Source of the DNA: an uncultured delta proteobacterium
GTDB taxonomy: Bacteria; Desulfobacterota; Desulfovibrionia; Desulfovibrionales; Desulfovibrionaceae
Length of the DNA: 64,000 nucleotides
NCBI GenBank assembly: GCA_900079685.1
Contig: LT599018.1
Coordinates: 2,473,625-2,537,624 of the forward strand
Direction of reading: 5' to 3'
Shown here: piece after piece, positions 51,551-61,230 of the stretch
How positions within the stretch are numbered: position 1 is the stretch's first letter
How the letters are laid out: every line of letters begins with the position of its first letter
The notes under the pieces: model-generated
The model's input: only the letters and a program-made list of their open reading frames with translations
What the model was told of the DNA's origin: nothing
Database searches by the model: none
Program-made: the position numbers and the translations under genes

Positions 51551-52452
51551 CGGGAAACTCTTTCACGCAACAATGCTCCAGCGGGATTCCTCTTTTCGCG
51601 TTCCGCAACGTGAGCCGCGTGTTCACCAAAAGCGGCGGCCTGTTCGGGGAAGCGCAAACCTTCAGCGCCGTCAAAAACGTCTCCCTTTCGGTCAACAAGG
51701 GGGAGACCCTCGGCCTGGTGGGCGAATCGGGCTGCGGCAAATCCACCCTGGCCCGGATGGCCGTGCGGCTGCTGCCGCCCACCGGCGGCGATATCCTGCT
51801 GGAGGGAATTTCCGTTTTCTCGCCGGACGAGGCGTTCGTGGCCTCGCTCCCCGGCCGCGTCCAGATGGTCTTTCAGGACCCGTTTTCCTCGCTCAACCCG
51901 CGCATGAGCATAGGGGCGAGCGTGGGGGAAGCCCTGACGGCCATGGGTATGCCCACGAAGGAGCGGAACGGAAAAGTCGCGGCCATGCTGGGCATGGTCG
52001 GCCTTGAGGCGGAAACCATGCGCCGCTACCCGCACGAGTTTTCCGGCGGCCAGCGGCAGCGCGTGGCCATTGCCCGGGCTCTGGTGACCAATCCCGACTT
52101 CGTGGTGCTGGACGAGCCAACCTCCTCCCTGGACGCCTCGGTCCAGGCCCAGGTCCTGGCGCTGTTAAAAGACTTGCAGGACAAACTCCGCCTGACCTAC
52201 CTCTTCATTTCCCACGATCTGGCGGTAATCAGCCACATGAGCGACCGCGTGGCCGTCATGAAGGCCGGTGAAATCGTGGAGGAAAACGACGCGGCAACGC
52301 TGTTCGCCTCCCCGGCCCACCCGTATACGAAAAGCCTCCTGGCCGCCGCGCCCGCCTATCACGGCATCGAGGGGGAAGACGGCGGCCCCGGAAAGGACAC
52401 CCCGAAAACCGGCGAACCCAAAAGCAAGAAAAAGACGCATGCGGCACCTTGA
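51547..52452 (+). CDS. Oligopeptide-type ABC transporter ATPase (lone)
   Basis: The 301-residue protein is a DppF/OppF-type ATPase: Walker [10 protein letters not shown] near residue 59, [11 protein letters not shown], signature [15 protein letters not shown], Walker [12 protein letters not shown] and the peptide-importer C-terminal [15 protein letters not shown]. No permease, binding protein or second ATPase is nearby. It is tightly coupled to cobT upstream and overlaps the methyltransferase downstream. Possible roles are import of nickel, peptides or a B12 precursor through distant permeases; the context does not decide. Confidence 0.88.
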   Translation: MTGNSFTQQCSSGIPLFAFRNVSRVFTKSGGLFGEAQTFSAVKNVSLSVNKGETLGLVGESGCGKSTLARMAVRLLPPTGGDILLEGISVFSPDEAFVASLPGRVQMVFQDPFSSLNPRMSIGASVGEALTAMGMPTKERNGKVAAMLGMVGLEAETMRRYPHEFSGGQRQRVAIARALVTNPDFVVLDEPTSSLDASVQAQVLALLKDLQDKLRLTYLFISHDLAVISHMSDRVAVMKAGEIVEENDAATLFASPAHPYTKSLLAAAPAYHGIEGEDGGPGKDTPKTGEPKSKKKTHAAP

Positions 52453-53077
52453 CGAGTTGATCCCCCTTTCCCGCCGGGCGCTCTCCTCCGCGCTCGCTCT
52501 GGCGAAGGAAGCTTACGGAACCTCCGTTGCGCCTGTTGCCCCCGGTGCGCCCATTGCGCCCATTGCAGTGGACGCGACCGCCGGCAACGGGCACGACACC
52601 CTGTTCCTGGCCGCCGCCATCGGCGAAAAGGGCCGCGTCTGGGCCTTTGACGTGCAGGAAGCGGCCCTTGCCGCCACCCGGAAACGGCTGGAAGCGGAAA
52701 ATCCGGACCTGCTCTCCCGCGTATCCCTGGTGCGCGCCGGGCACGAAACCGCCGCAACGGCGCTCCCTGCCGGGACGGCGGGGCATCTTTGGGCGGTAAC
52801 CTTCAACCTGGGCTATTTGCCGGGCAGCGACAGGCGAATCGTGACGAAAGCCGCCACAACGCTTGAGGCTCTGGATTTTTTTGCGTCCGCGCTGGCGGTC
52901 GGCGGGGTTATCAGCGTGCATGCCTACCTGGGGCACGACGGCGGCGAGGACGAAGGCGGCGCGGTGGAACGCCGGTTCGCGGCCCTGCCGTGGGAAACCT
53001 GGCGCGTTGCCGAGTACACGTTCCGCAACAAGCAGCGGAACCGGGAAACGCTCTTCCTCGCGGAAAAGCTGGCCTGA
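52439..53077 (+). CDS. YtqB/MnmM-like SAM-dependent methyltransferase
   Basis: The 212-residue class I methyltransferase has the SAM motif DATAGNGHDTLFLAA near residues 43-57, an acidic second strand (WAFDVQEAALAATRKRL), and the catalytic-type NLGYLPGSD near residue 125. These are features of the YtqB group, of which MnmM methylates 5-aminomethyl-2-thiouridine in tRNA. An Ala/Pro-rich insert lies before the first motif. The ATG at 52439 overlaps the ABC gene by 14 bases, closing a three-gene run with cobT. Confidence 0.82.
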   Translation: MRHLDELIPLSRRALSSALALAKEAYGTSVAPVAPGAPIAPIAVDATAGNGHDTLFLAAAIGEKGRVWAFDVQEAALAATRKRLEAENPDLLSRVSLVRAGHETAATALPAGTAGHLWAVTFNLGYLPGSDRRIVTKAATTLEALDFFASALAVGGVISVHAYLGHDGGEDEGGAVERRFAALPWETWRVAEYTFRNKQRNRETLFLAEKLA

Positions 53078-53275
53078 AGGCGCGAACCTTCCGCAAAAAG
53101 CCGGCCCGGGGCCGAAAACCGGAAAGGCTGTTTAAAACCCGTCTCGGTTGTTGCGCCCTTTTCCAAGAGAAGATATGGTAGCGCACATTTTCCGTCGCGG
53201 CGCAAACGCGGACGCGCCCCTTGTCAGGAAGGCGGTCCCCGTCACATTGCCGCGCAACGAGATCAAGGAGTTGGC

Positions 53276-54940
53276 ATGAAAGCATATTTCCGGGCAGCCG
53301 TTCTGGCCTTCGCGGTCGTTATCGCGGCGGCGTCCACGGCCGTGGCCGCCAAGACGTTCACCATAGCCCCGTTTGAGGTGAACGGCTCCAGCGCGTATAA
53401 GTACCTCGAGAAATCCGTTCCCGATATGTTCGCTTCCCGCCTGTTCTGGCAGGGAAATTTCGAACCGGCCAAAAAAACGGGAACCACCGTTAAAATAGCG
53501 CCCACCGACCAGGCCGCCGCGGCAAAAGCCCTGTCCAACGCCGGTGCGGACTATATTATCTGGGGGAGCGTCACCGTTATCGGTGAAAACTGCAGCATTG
53601 ACACGCGCGTGCTGGACAAGGCGGGCAAAACCTGGCCCATCTCCCGCGAAAGCACGGTCAAAAAGCTGATCCCGGACCTGCGCCAGATTTCCGACGCCAT
53701 CAGCGCCGAAGTGTTCAACAAGCCGCAGGGCAAAACGGCGCAATCGCGCCAGCCGCAGCAGGTTGAGCGGGTGAACCAGATGAACCCGGATCTCGTCCGC
53801 AACGAAACCACCTCGGCGGAAGTGTACATAAACCCGCAGTTCCGCTACGCCGGCGGCTCGGGCGACGATTCCCGCCTGCGCTCCCAGACGCTGAACTACC
53901 CCTCGCTGGGCATGGAAATCTGCGACGCCACGGGCAACGGCAAACTGGAAGTCTTCATCCTGGAAGAACGGCGCCTGCACGCCTACCGCTTTGACGCGGA
54001 CAACAAGCTCCAGCCCCTCGGCGTGTTCGAGCTCCCCGCCACCCAGTACGCCCTGAGCGTCCGCTCCATGGACGTGGATTTCTCCGGCCGCAACTCCATC
54101 ATCCTGAACGCCAAGGACTCGGACGAGGATTTCGTCACCCGAATCCTCACCTTTGACGGCCAGAACTTCAAGGAAACCGCCCGGGCCAACGGCATTTACC
54201 TGAACGTGGTCAACATGCCCCCGCTCTACAGCCCCAGGCTGCTCGGGCAGCGCTCCGACCGGCCCAAGCTGTTCAAGATAGGCGTGCAGGAAGCCTACGT
54301 CAAAAACGGCAAGATATCGCTCGGCGCGCCTCTGGCCCTTCCCAAGGGATTTAACGTCTTCAACTTCTCCTGCGTCCCGGCCGGTGTGGATAAAGCCGAT
54401 GCCGCCAAGTACGTCCGGTTCGACGACGGCGAGCGGCTGCTGGTCTATTCGGAAAAAGGCGCCCGCATGTCCTCCACCGAGGACAGATATTCCGGCGCAA
54501 CCCAAGGCATCGCCGTCAACGCGGCCATGCCGGGCATGGGCAAGGACACCGTCATTCAGGACGAAATCTACTATATCCCCATGCGTATCCTGGTTACGGA
54601 CCTGGACGGCGACGGCAACCACGAGGTTATCGTCAACAAGCCCATTTCCACGGCGGCGCTCATCTTCGGCAACTACCGTTCCTTCCCGCAGTCGGAAATC
54701 CAGTCCCTGCAATGGGACGGCATAGGCCTTTCCCTGGTCTGGAAAACGCGGCGCATCAAGGGCTCCGTCACGGACTACACCATCGCGGACCCCAACGGCG
54801 ACGGCGTCTCCGACCTCGTTGTCTGCGTCAACACGCACCCCGGCGCGCTCGGCGCGGCGGCCCGCAAAACCATGGTCATCCTGTATCCGCTCGATCTGTC
54901 CAAGGCCGACCCGGATACCCAGCCCAGCATCTCGGAATAA
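53276..54940 (+). CDS. Exported VCBS/FG-GAP-repeat protein
   Basis: The 554-residue protein has a signal peptide (to ~26, AVAA) and an N-terminal domain (~27-165) with VNGSSAYKYLEKSVPDMFASRL and GADYIIWGSVT, which resembles the fold used by outer-membrane assembly or TolB-like factors. From ~220 it carries FG-GAP/VCBS-like beta-propeller blades (DATGNGKLEVFIL, DLDGDGNHEVIVNK, DPNGDGVSDLVVCV) with Ca-binding-type D-x-D/N-G-D loops. No anchor is seen. AAGGAG precedes the ATG at 53276. It is likely a periplasmic or surface protein; function unknown. Confidence 0.8.
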   Translation: MKAYFRAAVLAFAVVIAAASTAVAAKTFTIAPFEVNGSSAYKYLEKSVPDMFASRLFWQGNFEPAKKTGTTVKIAPTDQAAAAKALSNAGADYIIWGSVTVIGENCSIDTRVLDKAGKTWPISRESTVKKLIPDLRQISDAISAEVFNKPQGKTAQSRQPQQVERVNQMNPDLVRNETTSAEVYINPQFRYAGGSGDDSRLRSQTLNYPSLGMEICDATGNGKLEVFILEERRLHAYRFDADNKLQPLGVFELPATQYALSVRSMDVDFSGRNSIILNAKDSDEDFVTRILTFDGQNFKETARANGIYLNVVNMPPLYSPRLLGQRSDRPKLFKIGVQEAYVKNGKISLGAPLALPKGFNVFNFSCVPAGVDKADAAKYVRFDDGERLLVYSEKGARMSSTEDRYSGATQGIAVNAAMPGMGKDTVIQDEIYYIPMRILVTDLDGDGNHEVIVNKPISTAALIFGNYRSFPQSEIQSLQWDGIGLSLVWKTRRIKGSVTDYTIADPNGDGVSDLVVCVNTHPGALGAAARKTMVILYPLDLSKADPDTQPSISE

Positions 54941-54988
54941 AACCCCGGCGGGGCGCGGGTTCACCGCGCCCCGCTTGTATATCCTCCC

Positions 54989-55942
54989 ATGCATATCCTT
55001 ACCGTCAACCAGGCCGAACAGGGCATGAAGCTCATCAACTTCCTGTCCCGCCGGCTCGAGCGCGAGGCCGCCGCAAGCGAGTTGCACCGCTGGATCCGTT
55101 CCGGCCAGGTCAGGATCAACAGCAAACGCGCCCGCGCCTTTGACCGCCTGGCCGCCGGGGATACCGTCCGCCTGCCGCCCTTCGCGGCGGATGATGCGCG
55201 GCAGGAGGCCGTAGCCATCACCGTCGCGCCCGGCGACATTCTGGACCACGGCCTGCGCGTCCTGGCCGCGACGGACGACTTCCTGGCCCTGGAAAAACCG
55301 GCGGGGCTCCCTTCCCAGCCGGGTTCCAAGCAGGAGACGGACGTTGTGGATATTCTGCGCCGCCGTTTCGCGGGCGCCGCCTATATCCCGGCCCCGGCCC
55401 ACAGGCTGGATAAAAAAACCTCCGGCATCCTGCTCGCGGGCAGAACCCATGAGGCGCAGGAAAAGCTGCACGCGTTGTTCTCCCGCCGGGAGAACGACAA
55501 GGCCGTCACAAAAATCTACCTCGCCTGGGTTTTGGGCTCGTGGCCACACGCGCAGGAGCAGGTCCTTACCGATTTTCTCGCCAAGGAAGCGGACACTCTC
55601 GACGGGACGGCCTTTGAAACGGTCCGGGCCGTCGACGCGCAACACGGCAAAGAAGCCCGCTGCCGCGTATCGTGCCTTGAGACGCGGCAAACGCCCCTCG
55701 GCGCGGCGTCGCTCTTGCGCGTCGTTCTGGAAACGGGCCGCACGCACCAGATACGCGTGCAACTGGCAATCCGTAAGTTAGCGATAATCGGCGATATGAA
55801 GTACAAGGGCGTTCCCTACTCCCACATGCTGCTGCACGCGCATGCCCTGGCCTTCCCCTGGAAAGGCGGGCGGGTGGCTCTGGAGTCCCTGCCGGACTGG
55901 CCCGCGCCTTTCGCGGTTGCGGAGGCGCCCAACCTTGCTTAA
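54989..55942 (+). CDS. RluA-family 23S rRNA pseudouridine synthase
   Basis: The 317-residue protein converts uridines to pseudouridine in rRNA. It has an N-terminal S4 RNA-binding domain (ASELHRWIRSGQVRINSKRA), the catalytic HRLDKKTSGILLAGRT (catalytic Asp at ~144) and GRTHQIRVQLA near the end. The form is that of RluC/RluD; the exact position modified cannot be read. It precedes rfbB by 30 bases. Confidence 0.92.
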   Translation: MHILTVNQAEQGMKLINFLSRRLEREAAASELHRWIRSGQVRINSKRARAFDRLAAGDTVRLPPFAADDARQEAVAITVAPGDILDHGLRVLAATDDFLALEKPAGLPSQPGSKQETDVVDILRRRFAGAAYIPAPAHRLDKKTSGILLAGRTHEAQEKLHALFSRRENDKAVTKIYLAWVLGSWPHAQEQVLTDFLAKEADTLDGTAFETVRAVDAQHGKEARCRVSCLETRQTPLGAASLLRVVLETGRTHQIRVQLAIRKLAIIGDMKYKGVPYSHMLLHAHALAFPWKGGRVALESLPDWPAPFAVAEAPNLA

Positions 55943-55972
55943 GATGCCATCGACATCTCATTGGGGGCGGCA

Positions 55973-57040
55973 ATGATACCTACCTATCTTGTTACCGGCG
56001 GGGCCGGGTTTATCGGGTCCTGGTTTGTCAGGGCCATGCGGCGCGCGGGCAAGGCCCGCATCGTGAACCTTGACGCCCTGACCTACGCGGGCAACCCGGA
56101 CAACCTGGCGGACCTCGGGAACGATCCGGACTATATTTTCGCCCACGGCAGCATCAATGACGCATCGTTCGTGGCGGAACTCCTTACAAAGCACCGGCCG
56201 GACGCGGTGGTCCATTTCGCGGCGGAAAGCCACGTGGACCGCTCCATCCTGGACCCGGACGCGTTTATCCGTACCAACGTGCTGGGCACGGGCACGCTGC
56301 TCGGCGAATCGCTCCGCTACTGGAACGGCCTTGCCCCAGCAAAAAAAGACGCCTTCCGTTTTGTGCACGTTTCCACGGACGAGGTGTTCGGTTCCCTCGG
56401 CCCGTCTGACCCGCCGTTTACGGAAACCACGCCCTACGACCCCAAAAGCCCCTATTCCGCCAGCAAGGCGGGCAGCGACCACCTGGCGCGCGCCTTTTGC
56501 GCAACCTACGGCCTGCCGGTGCTCGTGACCAACTGTTCCAACAATTACGGCCCGCGCCAGTTCCCGGAAAAGCTCATCCCGCTGATGATCCTGAACGCCC
56601 TGTCCGGCAAGCCCCTGCCCATCTACGGTAAGGGGGAGAACGTGCGCGACTGGCTGCACGTGGAAGACCACTGCGAAGCCGTGGCCCTGGTCCTGGAAAA
56701 GGGCATCCCGGGCGAAACCTACCTCATCGGCGGCAAGAGCGAACGGACGAACATCGAGCTGGTCACCGCCCTCTGCGCCGTGCTGGACAAGCTGGCGCCC
56801 GCCCCGGCCGGCCCGCACGCAAACGGCATAACCTACGTCACGGACCGGCCCGGACATGATTTGCGCTACGCCATCAGCCCGGCGAAAATAGAGCGCCAGC
56901 TGGGCTGGAAGCCCCGGCATACCCTGGAAACAGGCCTTGAAGATACCGTGAAATGGTACCTCGCCAACATGGACTGGGTCACCCGCGTCCAGACCGGCTC
57001 GTACCGCCAGTGGATAGAAACGAACTACGAGAAGCGATAG
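55973..57040 (+). CDS. rfbB: dTDP-glucose 4,6-dehydratase
   Basis: RfbB makes dTDP-4-keto-6-deoxyglucose for deoxysugars in surface polysaccharide. The 355-residue extended SDR has GGAGFIGSWFVR, the NLDALTYAGNPDNLADL block, HFAAESHVDRSI, STDEVFGSLG, the catalytic SPYSASKAGSDHLARA and NCSNNYGPRQFPEKLIPL. I use the ATG at 55973; an upstream TTG at 55961 is in frame. No rfbA, rfbC or rfbD is in the window; manC follows by 12 bases. Confidence 0.94.
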   Translation: MIPTYLVTGGAGFIGSWFVRAMRRAGKARIVNLDALTYAGNPDNLADLGNDPDYIFAHGSINDASFVAELLTKHRPDAVVHFAAESHVDRSILDPDAFIRTNVLGTGTLLGESLRYWNGLAPAKKDAFRFVHVSTDEVFGSLGPSDPPFTETTPYDPKSPYSASKAGSDHLARAFCATYGLPVLVTNCSNNYGPRQFPEKLIPLMILNALSGKPLPIYGKGENVRDWLHVEDHCEAVALVLEKGIPGETYLIGGKSERTNIELVTALCAVLDKLAPAPAGPHANGITYVTDRPGHDLRYAISPAKIERQLGWKPRHTLETGLEDTVKWYLANMDWVTRVQTGSYRQWIETNYEKR

Positions 57041-57052
57041 GAAAAACGCGCC

Positions 57053-58462
57053 ATGACGAAACTTTGCCCGGTCATTCTGAGCGGCGGCAGCGGCACGCGG
57101 CTGTGGCCCTTGTCGCGGGAGCTGCATCCCAAACAATTCATCCCTTTTGACGGGGACACGCTGTTCGGCAAAACGCTTGAACGTGTGGCCGCGCTGCCGG
57201 ATATCGCGGAACCCCTGGTCGTGTGCAACGAGCAGCACCGGTTCTTCGCCTCGGGCATCGTGCGCGAAAAGGGCCTCACGGCGAAGATTCTGCTGGAACC
57301 CATGCCGCGCAACACGGCCCCGGCAATCGCCATGGCCGCGCTGGCCGCCATGGCGGACGGGGAAGACCCGTTCCTGCTGGTGCTGCCGTCGGACCATTCC
57401 ATCGCCCCCCAAGAAGCGTTTGCGGCGGCGGTTGTGACGGCCGCGCGCGGGGCCGGGGAAGGGATGCTTGTGACGTTTGGCGTAACGCCCACAAGGCCGG
57501 AAACGGGTTACGGCTATATCCGCCACGGCGCGGTCCTGCCCTGGGGCGGGCACGCGGTGGCGCGGTTTGTGGAAAAACCGGACCGCGCGGCGGCGGAAGC
57601 CATGCTGCAAGACGGCGGGTACGTTTGGAACGGCGGGATGTTCCTGTTCAGGGCGTCGGTGTTCCTCGCCGAACTGGCAAAACACGCCCCGGCCATGGAA
57701 AAAGAAGTCCGCGCGACCTGGGAAACCCGCTCAAGGGACGGCAAGTTCACGCGCTTCGCGGAAAGCGCCTTCGCGGCCATACCGTCCGAATCCATCGACT
57801 ACGCGGTGATGGAAAAAACGGATAAAGCCGCGGTGGTCGACCTCACGGCCCGCTGGAACGACCTTGGCTCCTGGAGCGCCTTTTACGACGAGGCGGAATG
57901 CGACGATGCCGGCAACGCGGTAATCGGCGACGTGGTGCTGCGGAACGTGAAAGATTCCTACGTGCATTCCTCCCACCGGCTGGTGGCGGCCATGGATGTC
58001 GCCAACGTGGCCGTGGTGGAAACCGCGGACGCCGTGCTTGTCATGGATCGGGGCAACACCCAGGGCGTCAAGGAACTCCTGGCCTCGCTCAAAAAGGACG
58101 GCAGGCCGGAAACCAGCACCCACCTGACGGTATACAGGCCGTGGGGCAGCTACCAGATTCTGGCCCAGGCGGACCGGTTCCAGGTCAAACGCATCGTGGT
58201 GAACCCCGGCGGGGTGCTCTCCAGCCAATACCACCACCACCGGGCGGAACACTGGATCGTGGTGCGCGGCACGGCCCGCATTACCAACGGGGACAGCGCC
58301 ATGCTGCTCAGCGAGGACCAGTCGACCTACATCCCGCTGGGGATCGTGCACCGGCTGGAAAACCCCGGCATCGTGCCCCTGGAGCTGATAGAGGTTCAAT
58401 CCGGCAGCTACCTGGGCGAAGACGACATCGTCCGCCTGGAAGATTCCTACGGCAGGGTCTGA
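57053..58462 (+). CDS. manC: Mannose-1-phosphate guanylyltransferase / mannose-6-phosphate isomerase
   Basis: This 469-residue type II enzyme makes GDP-mannose. The N-terminal nucleotidyltransferase shows ILSGGSGTRLWPLSRELHPKQF at 7-28, LVLPSDHSI, and FVEKPDRA. The C-terminal cupin isomerase domain (from ~350) shows RPWGSYQILAQADRFQVKRI and YHHHRAEHWIVVRGTA with His ligands. Second gene after rfbB, so the pair supplies nucleotide sugars for an envelope polysaccharide. A strong terminator follows. Confidence 0.94.
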   Translation: MTKLCPVILSGGSGTRLWPLSRELHPKQFIPFDGDTLFGKTLERVAALPDIAEPLVVCNEQHRFFASGIVREKGLTAKILLEPMPRNTAPAIAMAALAAMADGEDPFLLVLPSDHSIAPQEAFAAAVVTAARGAGEGMLVTFGVTPTRPETGYGYIRHGAVLPWGGHAVARFVEKPDRAAAEAMLQDGGYVWNGGMFLFRASVFLAELAKHAPAMEKEVRATWETRSRDGKFTRFAESAFAAIPSESIDYAVMEKTDKAAVVDLTARWNDLGSWSAFYDEAECDDAGNAVIGDVVLRNVKDSYVHSSHRLVAAMDVANVAVVETADAVLVMDRGNTQGVKELLASLKKDGRPETSTHLTVYRPWGSYQILAQADRFQVKRIVVNPGGVLSSQYHHHRAEHWIVVRGTARITNGDSAMLLSEDQSTYIPLGIVHRLENPGIVPLELIEVQSGSYLGEDDIVRLEDSYGRV

Positions 58463-58518
58463 TTCCGGCCGTCGGACGGCGCGGAAAAGTTGAAAATCTT
58501 TGCGGATGGTACCTATTT

Positions 58519-58549
58519 AAGGCGGCTTATCGATAAGCCGCCTTTTTTG
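58519..58549 (+). terminator. manC terminator
   Basis: AAGGCGGCTTAT pairs with ATAAGCCGCCTT, followed by TTTTT. It is 57 bases past the manC stop. Confidence 0.9.
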
Positions 58550-58621
58550 TATACGGCTCTTGCCGCTACGGCGCGGAATGGCTATTGTACCGGTATCCAC
58601 CCGCAACCAGACAGGACAACC

Positions 58622-59431
58622 GTGCGCACAATAGCCCTTACTCGCCCGGCGCCGGGCCAGCATCACACGTTGCCGCTTGCCGGCCTGGATGCGCTCGTCC
58701 TGTCGTTCAACCCGTCCGACGCCGTTTTCCGGCGGCGGGACGACGCGCTGCGCCTGACCTTCGGGGACGGGGCCACCATTGCCGTCACCGGATTTTTTAC
58801 CGGTGACGCCATTCCCCCGCTGCCCGTTACCCTGGCCGACGGCACGCGCATGGACGCCGCCGAGATGCTCGCGCTGTTCGCGCCGCATCTTGCGCTGCCT
58901 CCCGCCTCCGGGCTGGAGTCCTTCGCGGCGGGCGGCGAGAAACAGCCGCGCGGAAAGGTTCCCGCGGACCTTTCCGGCCTGGCCGCGGACGAGGAGTTTG
59001 TGTTTTCGCCGGAAAACGCGCAGGCTGACGACGGTGCGCGGCATAATTTGCAGGCGGTGTACCAGGAAGTCGTTTTCAGCGACGATGAGATCACCATCGG
59101 TCCGAGCGTTTACGGAACTCTTTTTACAATAGGGACGGAAACGGCGCTGCATATCCACCTGAACAACAACGAGGCGGAAATGCTCGATCTTGACGACTGT
59201 CTCGCAAGGCTCCCGGGCCTGTTCCCGGACAGCCCGCCCGTGCGGGCCATCGCCGTTACCGGCGGCGCGGACAATCGCGTCATCCTGGACGGCGCGTCCC
59301 TGTCGGGACCGCTGGAAACGGCCCCCCTCGCGGGGCTGGGCACCACGCAGTTCGACCGTTACGCGTATCGCTACGGCGGCGGCATGATGCTGGCGCTGTA
59401 TATCCAGACCATTCTGCAGGTCGCCCGCTGA
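58622..59431 (+). CDS. Unknown beta-rich protein
   Basis: I do not recognise a named family. I start the 269-residue protein at GTG 58622 (VRTIALTRPAPGQHHTL) because the open frame upstream runs through the manC terminator. Residues ~10-60 (LDALVLSFNPSDAVFRRRDD, LRLTFGDGATIAVTGFF) recall the prefix-like domain of large type I-secreted adhesins. The middle is acidic and Pro-rich, and the end has MMLALYIQTILQ. No signal peptide is seen. Confidence 0.65.
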   Translation: MRTIALTRPAPGQHHTLPLAGLDALVLSFNPSDAVFRRRDDALRLTFGDGATIAVTGFFTGDAIPPLPVTLADGTRMDAAEMLALFAPHLALPPASGLESFAAGGEKQPRGKVPADLSGLAADEEFVFSPENAQADDGARHNLQAVYQEVVFSDDEITIGPSVYGTLFTIGTETALHIHLNNNEAEMLDLDDCLARLPGLFPDSPPVRAIAVTGGADNRVILDGASLSGPLETAPLAGLGTTQFDRYAYRYGGGMMLALYIQTILQVAR

Positions 59432-59581
59432 TCGTACACCTTTCCCCTGCGGCGAAAATTGTATATGGTGTGCCCGCGCACGGCACGGACGGTAAAGATA
59501 CGCGCCGTTGCCGGAAACCGTGGTGCGACGGACAGCGTTCCGCGAGCACCCGCATAATCCTACGCCGATCAAGGAGCAGTC

Positions 59582-60091
59582 ATGGCGGATTCTACCAACG
59601 TTATCATAGAAACGGACAAAGGCGACATTACGCTGGAACTCTACCCGGAACTGGTTCCGGACACGGTGGCTAACTTCCTCACAGCCGTGGATGAAGGGTT
59701 TTACGCGGGCACGATATTCCACCGGGTCATCCAGGGATTCATGATCCAGGGCGGCGGCCTGGACGGCGACATGCGGGAAAAGCCCTGGGAGCATACGCCG
59801 GTTAAAAACGAAGCGGCGAGCTGCATGCCCAACGAGCGCGGCACCATCGCCATGGCGCGCACGAGCGAGCCGCACAGTGCCACAACCCAGTTTTTCATCA
59901 ATACGTCGAATAACGGTTCGCTCAACTACAAGTCGGCCACGTCGTACGGGTTCGGGTATTGCACCTTCGGCATGGTGACGGACGGCATGGATGTGGTGGA
60001 CGCCATTGAGGGCGTGGATACCACCAGCCGGTTCGGGCACGATGACGTGCCGAAGGATGTTATCCGCATCAAGGCGGTGCGGCGGGCGTAG
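59582..60091 (+). CDS. Cyclophilin-type peptidyl-prolyl isomerase
   Basis: The 169-residue cytoplasmic cyclophilin isomerises prolyl bonds. It has TDKGDITLELYPELVPDTVANFL, the catalytic FHRVIQGFMIQGG (Arg at ~45), MARTSEPHSATTQFFIN and CTFGMVTDGMDVVDAI. No signal peptide, so PpiB-like. AAGGAG precedes the ATG at 59582. Confidence 0.94.
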   Translation: MADSTNVIIETDKGDITLELYPELVPDTVANFLTAVDEGFYAGTIFHRVIQGFMIQGGGLDGDMREKPWEHTPVKNEAASCMPNERGTIAMARTSEPHSATTQFFINTSNNGSLNYKSATSYGFGYCTFGMVTDGMDVVDAIEGVDTTSRFGHDDVPKDVIRIKAVRRA

Positions 60092-60114
60092 CCGCGCCTG
60101 GGGGAGAAGAAAAA

Positions 60115-60190
60115 GAGGCTCCCGGTTGTTTGAGTGGGTTCGTTGGCGGCGAAGCCGCCCTCCCAACCTACTCAAACAACCGGGAGGTTC
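60115..60190. terminator. Long hairpin between convergent genes
   Basis: A ~25-bp stem (CTCCCGGTTGTTTGAGT with its complement) encloses a second small hairpin GGCGGC/GCCGCC. Short T-runs follow on the plus strand. Confidence 0.75.
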
Positions 60191-60219
60191 TTCTTCCCCT
60201 CTCCCTCTTTCTTTCTTAC

Positions 60220-60744
60220 TTACACGGCCACCCGCAACACCTTCCGCATCGCCACCCGGTTGGCCGCCAACCCCCGCTCCTCGCGCAGCATCCCCCGGAC
60301 GTACGCGGGCATCTCCCCATCCCGCAGGACGGCAAACCCCAGCTTCGCGTAAAACGGCGCGTTCCACGGCACGTGGCCGAAAGTCGTCAGGTACAGTTCC
60401 CCATACCCGAGTTCCCGCGCCCGCGTAATGACGCGCTCGATCAGTGAGCCCCCCAGCCCCTTGCGGCCGTGATCCGGCAGCACGTCCACCTGAAACAGAA
60501 ACGCCAGCCTTTCGGCCTCGCGCAGAACGGCATACCCCACGGGATTACCGTCCGGCCCCGCGGCCACCCACAGCGCGCCGCGCGCGAAGGCTTCCTCCAG
60601 GTACTCCCGTGGAACGGTATAGGTCGACCGCAACGGTTCCGGCAGATCGTCCGTGGAAAAGCGCTTGGCCGCTGCCAGCTGCAGCGGGGCGAGCAGGGGG
60701 ATTTCCTCCCGCCGGGCAAGGCGGACGGCATACAGCGCGGGCAT
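60220..60744 (-). CDS. GNAT-family acetyltransferase
   Basis: The 174-residue protein is a single GNAT domain: VGYAVLREAERLAFLFQVDV and the acetyl-CoA loop HGRKGLGGSLIERVITRA near residues 93-110, then PWNAPFYAKLGFAVL. Substrate unknown. 31 bases upstream on the minus strand is a Cys-rich protein gene; the two may be co-transcribed. Confidence 0.88.
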   Translation of the reverse strand: MPALYAVRLARREEIPLLAPLQLAAAKRFSTDDLPEPLRSTYTVPREYLEEAFARGALWVAAGPDGNPVGYAVLREAERLAFLFQVDVLPDHGRKGLGGSLIERVITRARELGYGELYLTTFGHVPWNAPFYAKLGFAVLRDGEMPAYVRGMLREERGLAANRVAMRKVLRVAV

Positions 60745-60775
60745 GATTTCCTCCGTCGGGCAATGCGGGGGGAGC

Positions 60776-61138
60776 TTATTCCTTGCCGAATCCCGGCAGG
60801 AACAGCTCTTTGGGCGCGCGGACGCGGATGCTGACGCGTTTGTACGTCACGGGATGCACGCCGAAACGGTATTCCCACAAGGAGCAGGAATCCTTGGCGT
60901 CGCAGGAGCGGGCTTCCTTCCTGTCGCCCGCGCAAATGAGGCAGTGCCGCCGCACGGCGCGCAGAACGCGGCCGTGGACCTCGTGCAGGGGCGCGGCGTC
61001 GGGCAGCCGCCAGGGGTGCAGGGGGCACGCTTCCTCCGCGCATTCGCGCACAAGGCTCGGCGCCGCTCCCTGGCAATCGAGGCAAAAACGCCGCACGGCC
61101 CGCGCGACTTTGGTTTCTTCCGGAAAAACAACAGTCAT
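60776..61138 (-). CDS. Cys-rich protein with two zinc-finger-like repeats
   Basis: The 120-residue protein has two similar units: ARAVRRFCLDCQG...CAEEACPLHPWR and LRAVRRHCLICAG...CDAKDSCSLWEYR, each with CxxC plus two more Cys, a likely zinc site. Related single units are frequent in phage and bacterial hypothetical proteins. Function unknown. Confidence 0.8.
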   Translation of the reverse strand: MTVVFPEETKVARAVRRFCLDCQGAAPSLVRECAEEACPLHPWRLPDAAPLHEVHGRVLRAVRRHCLICAGDRKEARSCDAKDSCSLWEYRFGVHPVTYKRVSIRVRAPKELFLPGFGKE

Positions 61139-61230
61139 TGTGGTCCTTTATCCGCTCTCGGTCAGGCCCGCGCCGGCGGGACGGCCCATTGGGATGAATC
61201 GCCGTATTTTGCACGAAGAGCGCGGGCTTG

